Shown here in pieces: positions 63,653 through 64,000 of a DNA stretch of 64,000 nucleotides. Origin of the DNA: Saprospiraceae bacterium (GTDB lineage: Bacteria; Bacteroidota; Bacteroidia; Chitinophagales; Saprospiraceae); assembly GCA_016787345.1 (NCBI GenBank), contig JAEUUU010000176.1, forward strand, positions 1 through 64,000. The letters are read 5' to 3'. Made by a program: the position numbers and the translations under genes. Under the pieces are notes generated by a model, which was not told the DNA's origin, searched no databases, and saw nothing but the letters and a program-made list of their open reading frames with translations. The first letter of the stretch is position 1. Every line of letters begins with the position of its first letter.

Positions 63653-64000
63653 CTTCTGATCTGTCAAGTTTGCGGGTCCTGTCGTTACGGTGCCTGAACG
63701 CTCAGGCGCGGGATACGATGGAATTATGATAAAAAGTCAAAAACTCGGGTGCTGCGGGAGACTGATAATTGAGCCGATGAAGTTAGAAAAAAAGCCAATT
63801 GCAAAGTTTGAATTGAACTTTTTTTTCGACTCCAGATGAGTTTCGTTGCGCACGCCCGACTTTCGGAGGACAAAGGCCAATTTCCTTTGCCGCGAAAGCG
63901 GCTTTTATACAAAAAGCCCCGACTTTTGCGGGGCCTTTTTCAAAAAGCCGCCAAAGATAGTAAAAATGTTTTGGAATTACACGCGAATTTTCCATGCATT
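63653..64000. other. Right-edge intergenic region with hairpin and minus-strand -7 box
   Basis: No convincing gene is found in the last 348 bp; small open frames here have no protein-like features. It holds a stem GCCGC/GCGGC near 63890-63903, the terminator-like hairpin at 63911-63940, and TATCTTTG on the minus strand (63959-63952). The latter would start transcription just before the hairpin. Confidence 0.5.
63911..63940. terminator. Terminator-like hairpin near the right edge
   Basis: AAAAAGCCCCG (63911-63921) pairs with CGGGGCCTTTTT (63929-63940) with one extra G in the right arm. A- and T-runs on both sides allow bidirectional use. The gene it serves is not in the window, unless it ends the transcript started at the nearby -7 box. 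Confidence 0.7.

Noticed and set aside
63724-63995. Small minus-strand open frames at the right edge
   Set aside because: They overlap a terminator-like hairpin, have no protein-like composition and no promoter at a sensible distance.
1-64000. tRNA, rRNA or other classical RNA genes
   Set aside because: I saw no cloverleaf-compatible sequence with a GGTTCRA-type T-loop in the intergenic regions, which are short and mostly filled by repeats.

Overview
The window looks like part of a Bacteroidota chromosome, most likely Saprospiraceae-like; the family is an inference. Supporting signs are the type IX secretion regulator PorX, a secreted M43 protease with a T9SS-type C-terminal domain, TonB-dependent receptor and LytS/LytTR genes, almost no Shine-Dalgarno sequences, and several TANNTTTG promoter boxes of the Bacteroidota type. 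GC content is moderately high and genes are tightly packed. I saw no rRNA, tRNA, CRISPR array, prophage or classical insertion sequence.

Layout: 1-6905 is the N-terminal part of a giant secreted parallel beta-helix protein that runs off the left edge. 7.6-16.3 kb holds a MacB-type ABC permease, a small conserved protein, a lipoprotein cyclophilin, ftsK, a RAYT/Y1 transposase between two palindromes, and topoisomerase IV subunit A. 16.4-21 kb has a DinB/DUF1572 protein, an SDR epimerase, an HtrA-like protease and porX. 21.1-26.0 kb is a four-gene tripartite efflux operon (ATPase, HlyD, permease, TolC) with a divergent MarR regulator and a palindromic operator. 26.0-28.8 kb is a possible defence cluster: a small protein overlapping an HNH endonuclease gene, then a membrane NACHT ATPase with glycine-rich repeats. 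28.9-34.3 kb is a phosphate uptake locus, pstS-C-A...B, with three unrelated genes between pstA and pstB. 34.3-39.9 kb holds DUF4230, CapA, ribosomal protein S1 and kynureninase. 40-46.6 kb groups three cation/proton antiporters with mannosyl-3-phosphoglycerate synthase and phosphatase, which suggests ion and osmotic stress adaptation. 46.7-54.3 kb has a TIM-barrel isomerase, a lysozyme-like membrane protein, an unknown membrane protein, a TonB-dependent receptor and a LytS/LytTR pair. 54.6-61.3 kb has the M43 protease, an alpha carbonic anhydrase, an ECF sigma/anti-sigma pair and a TPR-CHAT protein. 61.4-63.7 kb is recQ.

The most unusual property is the intergenic DNA. At least five families of palindromic or tandem-repeat elements sit at gene ends: a 15-unit 8-bp array with a 41-nt hairpin; AACCCTATAAGGGTT palindromes flanking the RAYT gene; a 162-bp composite element with 27-bp perfect terminal inverted repeats, present three times; a GTTGATGAGGTTGATAAGGG family; and a 15-bp array with an inverted arm. 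In at least seven genes the stop codon lies inside, or at the very edge of, one of these elements. Two otherwise unrelated families share the 17-mer GAGAGCAGAAACAACCC. Together with the resident RAYT transposase this suggests a REP/BIME-like system that settles at coding-sequence ends and supplies their stop codons.
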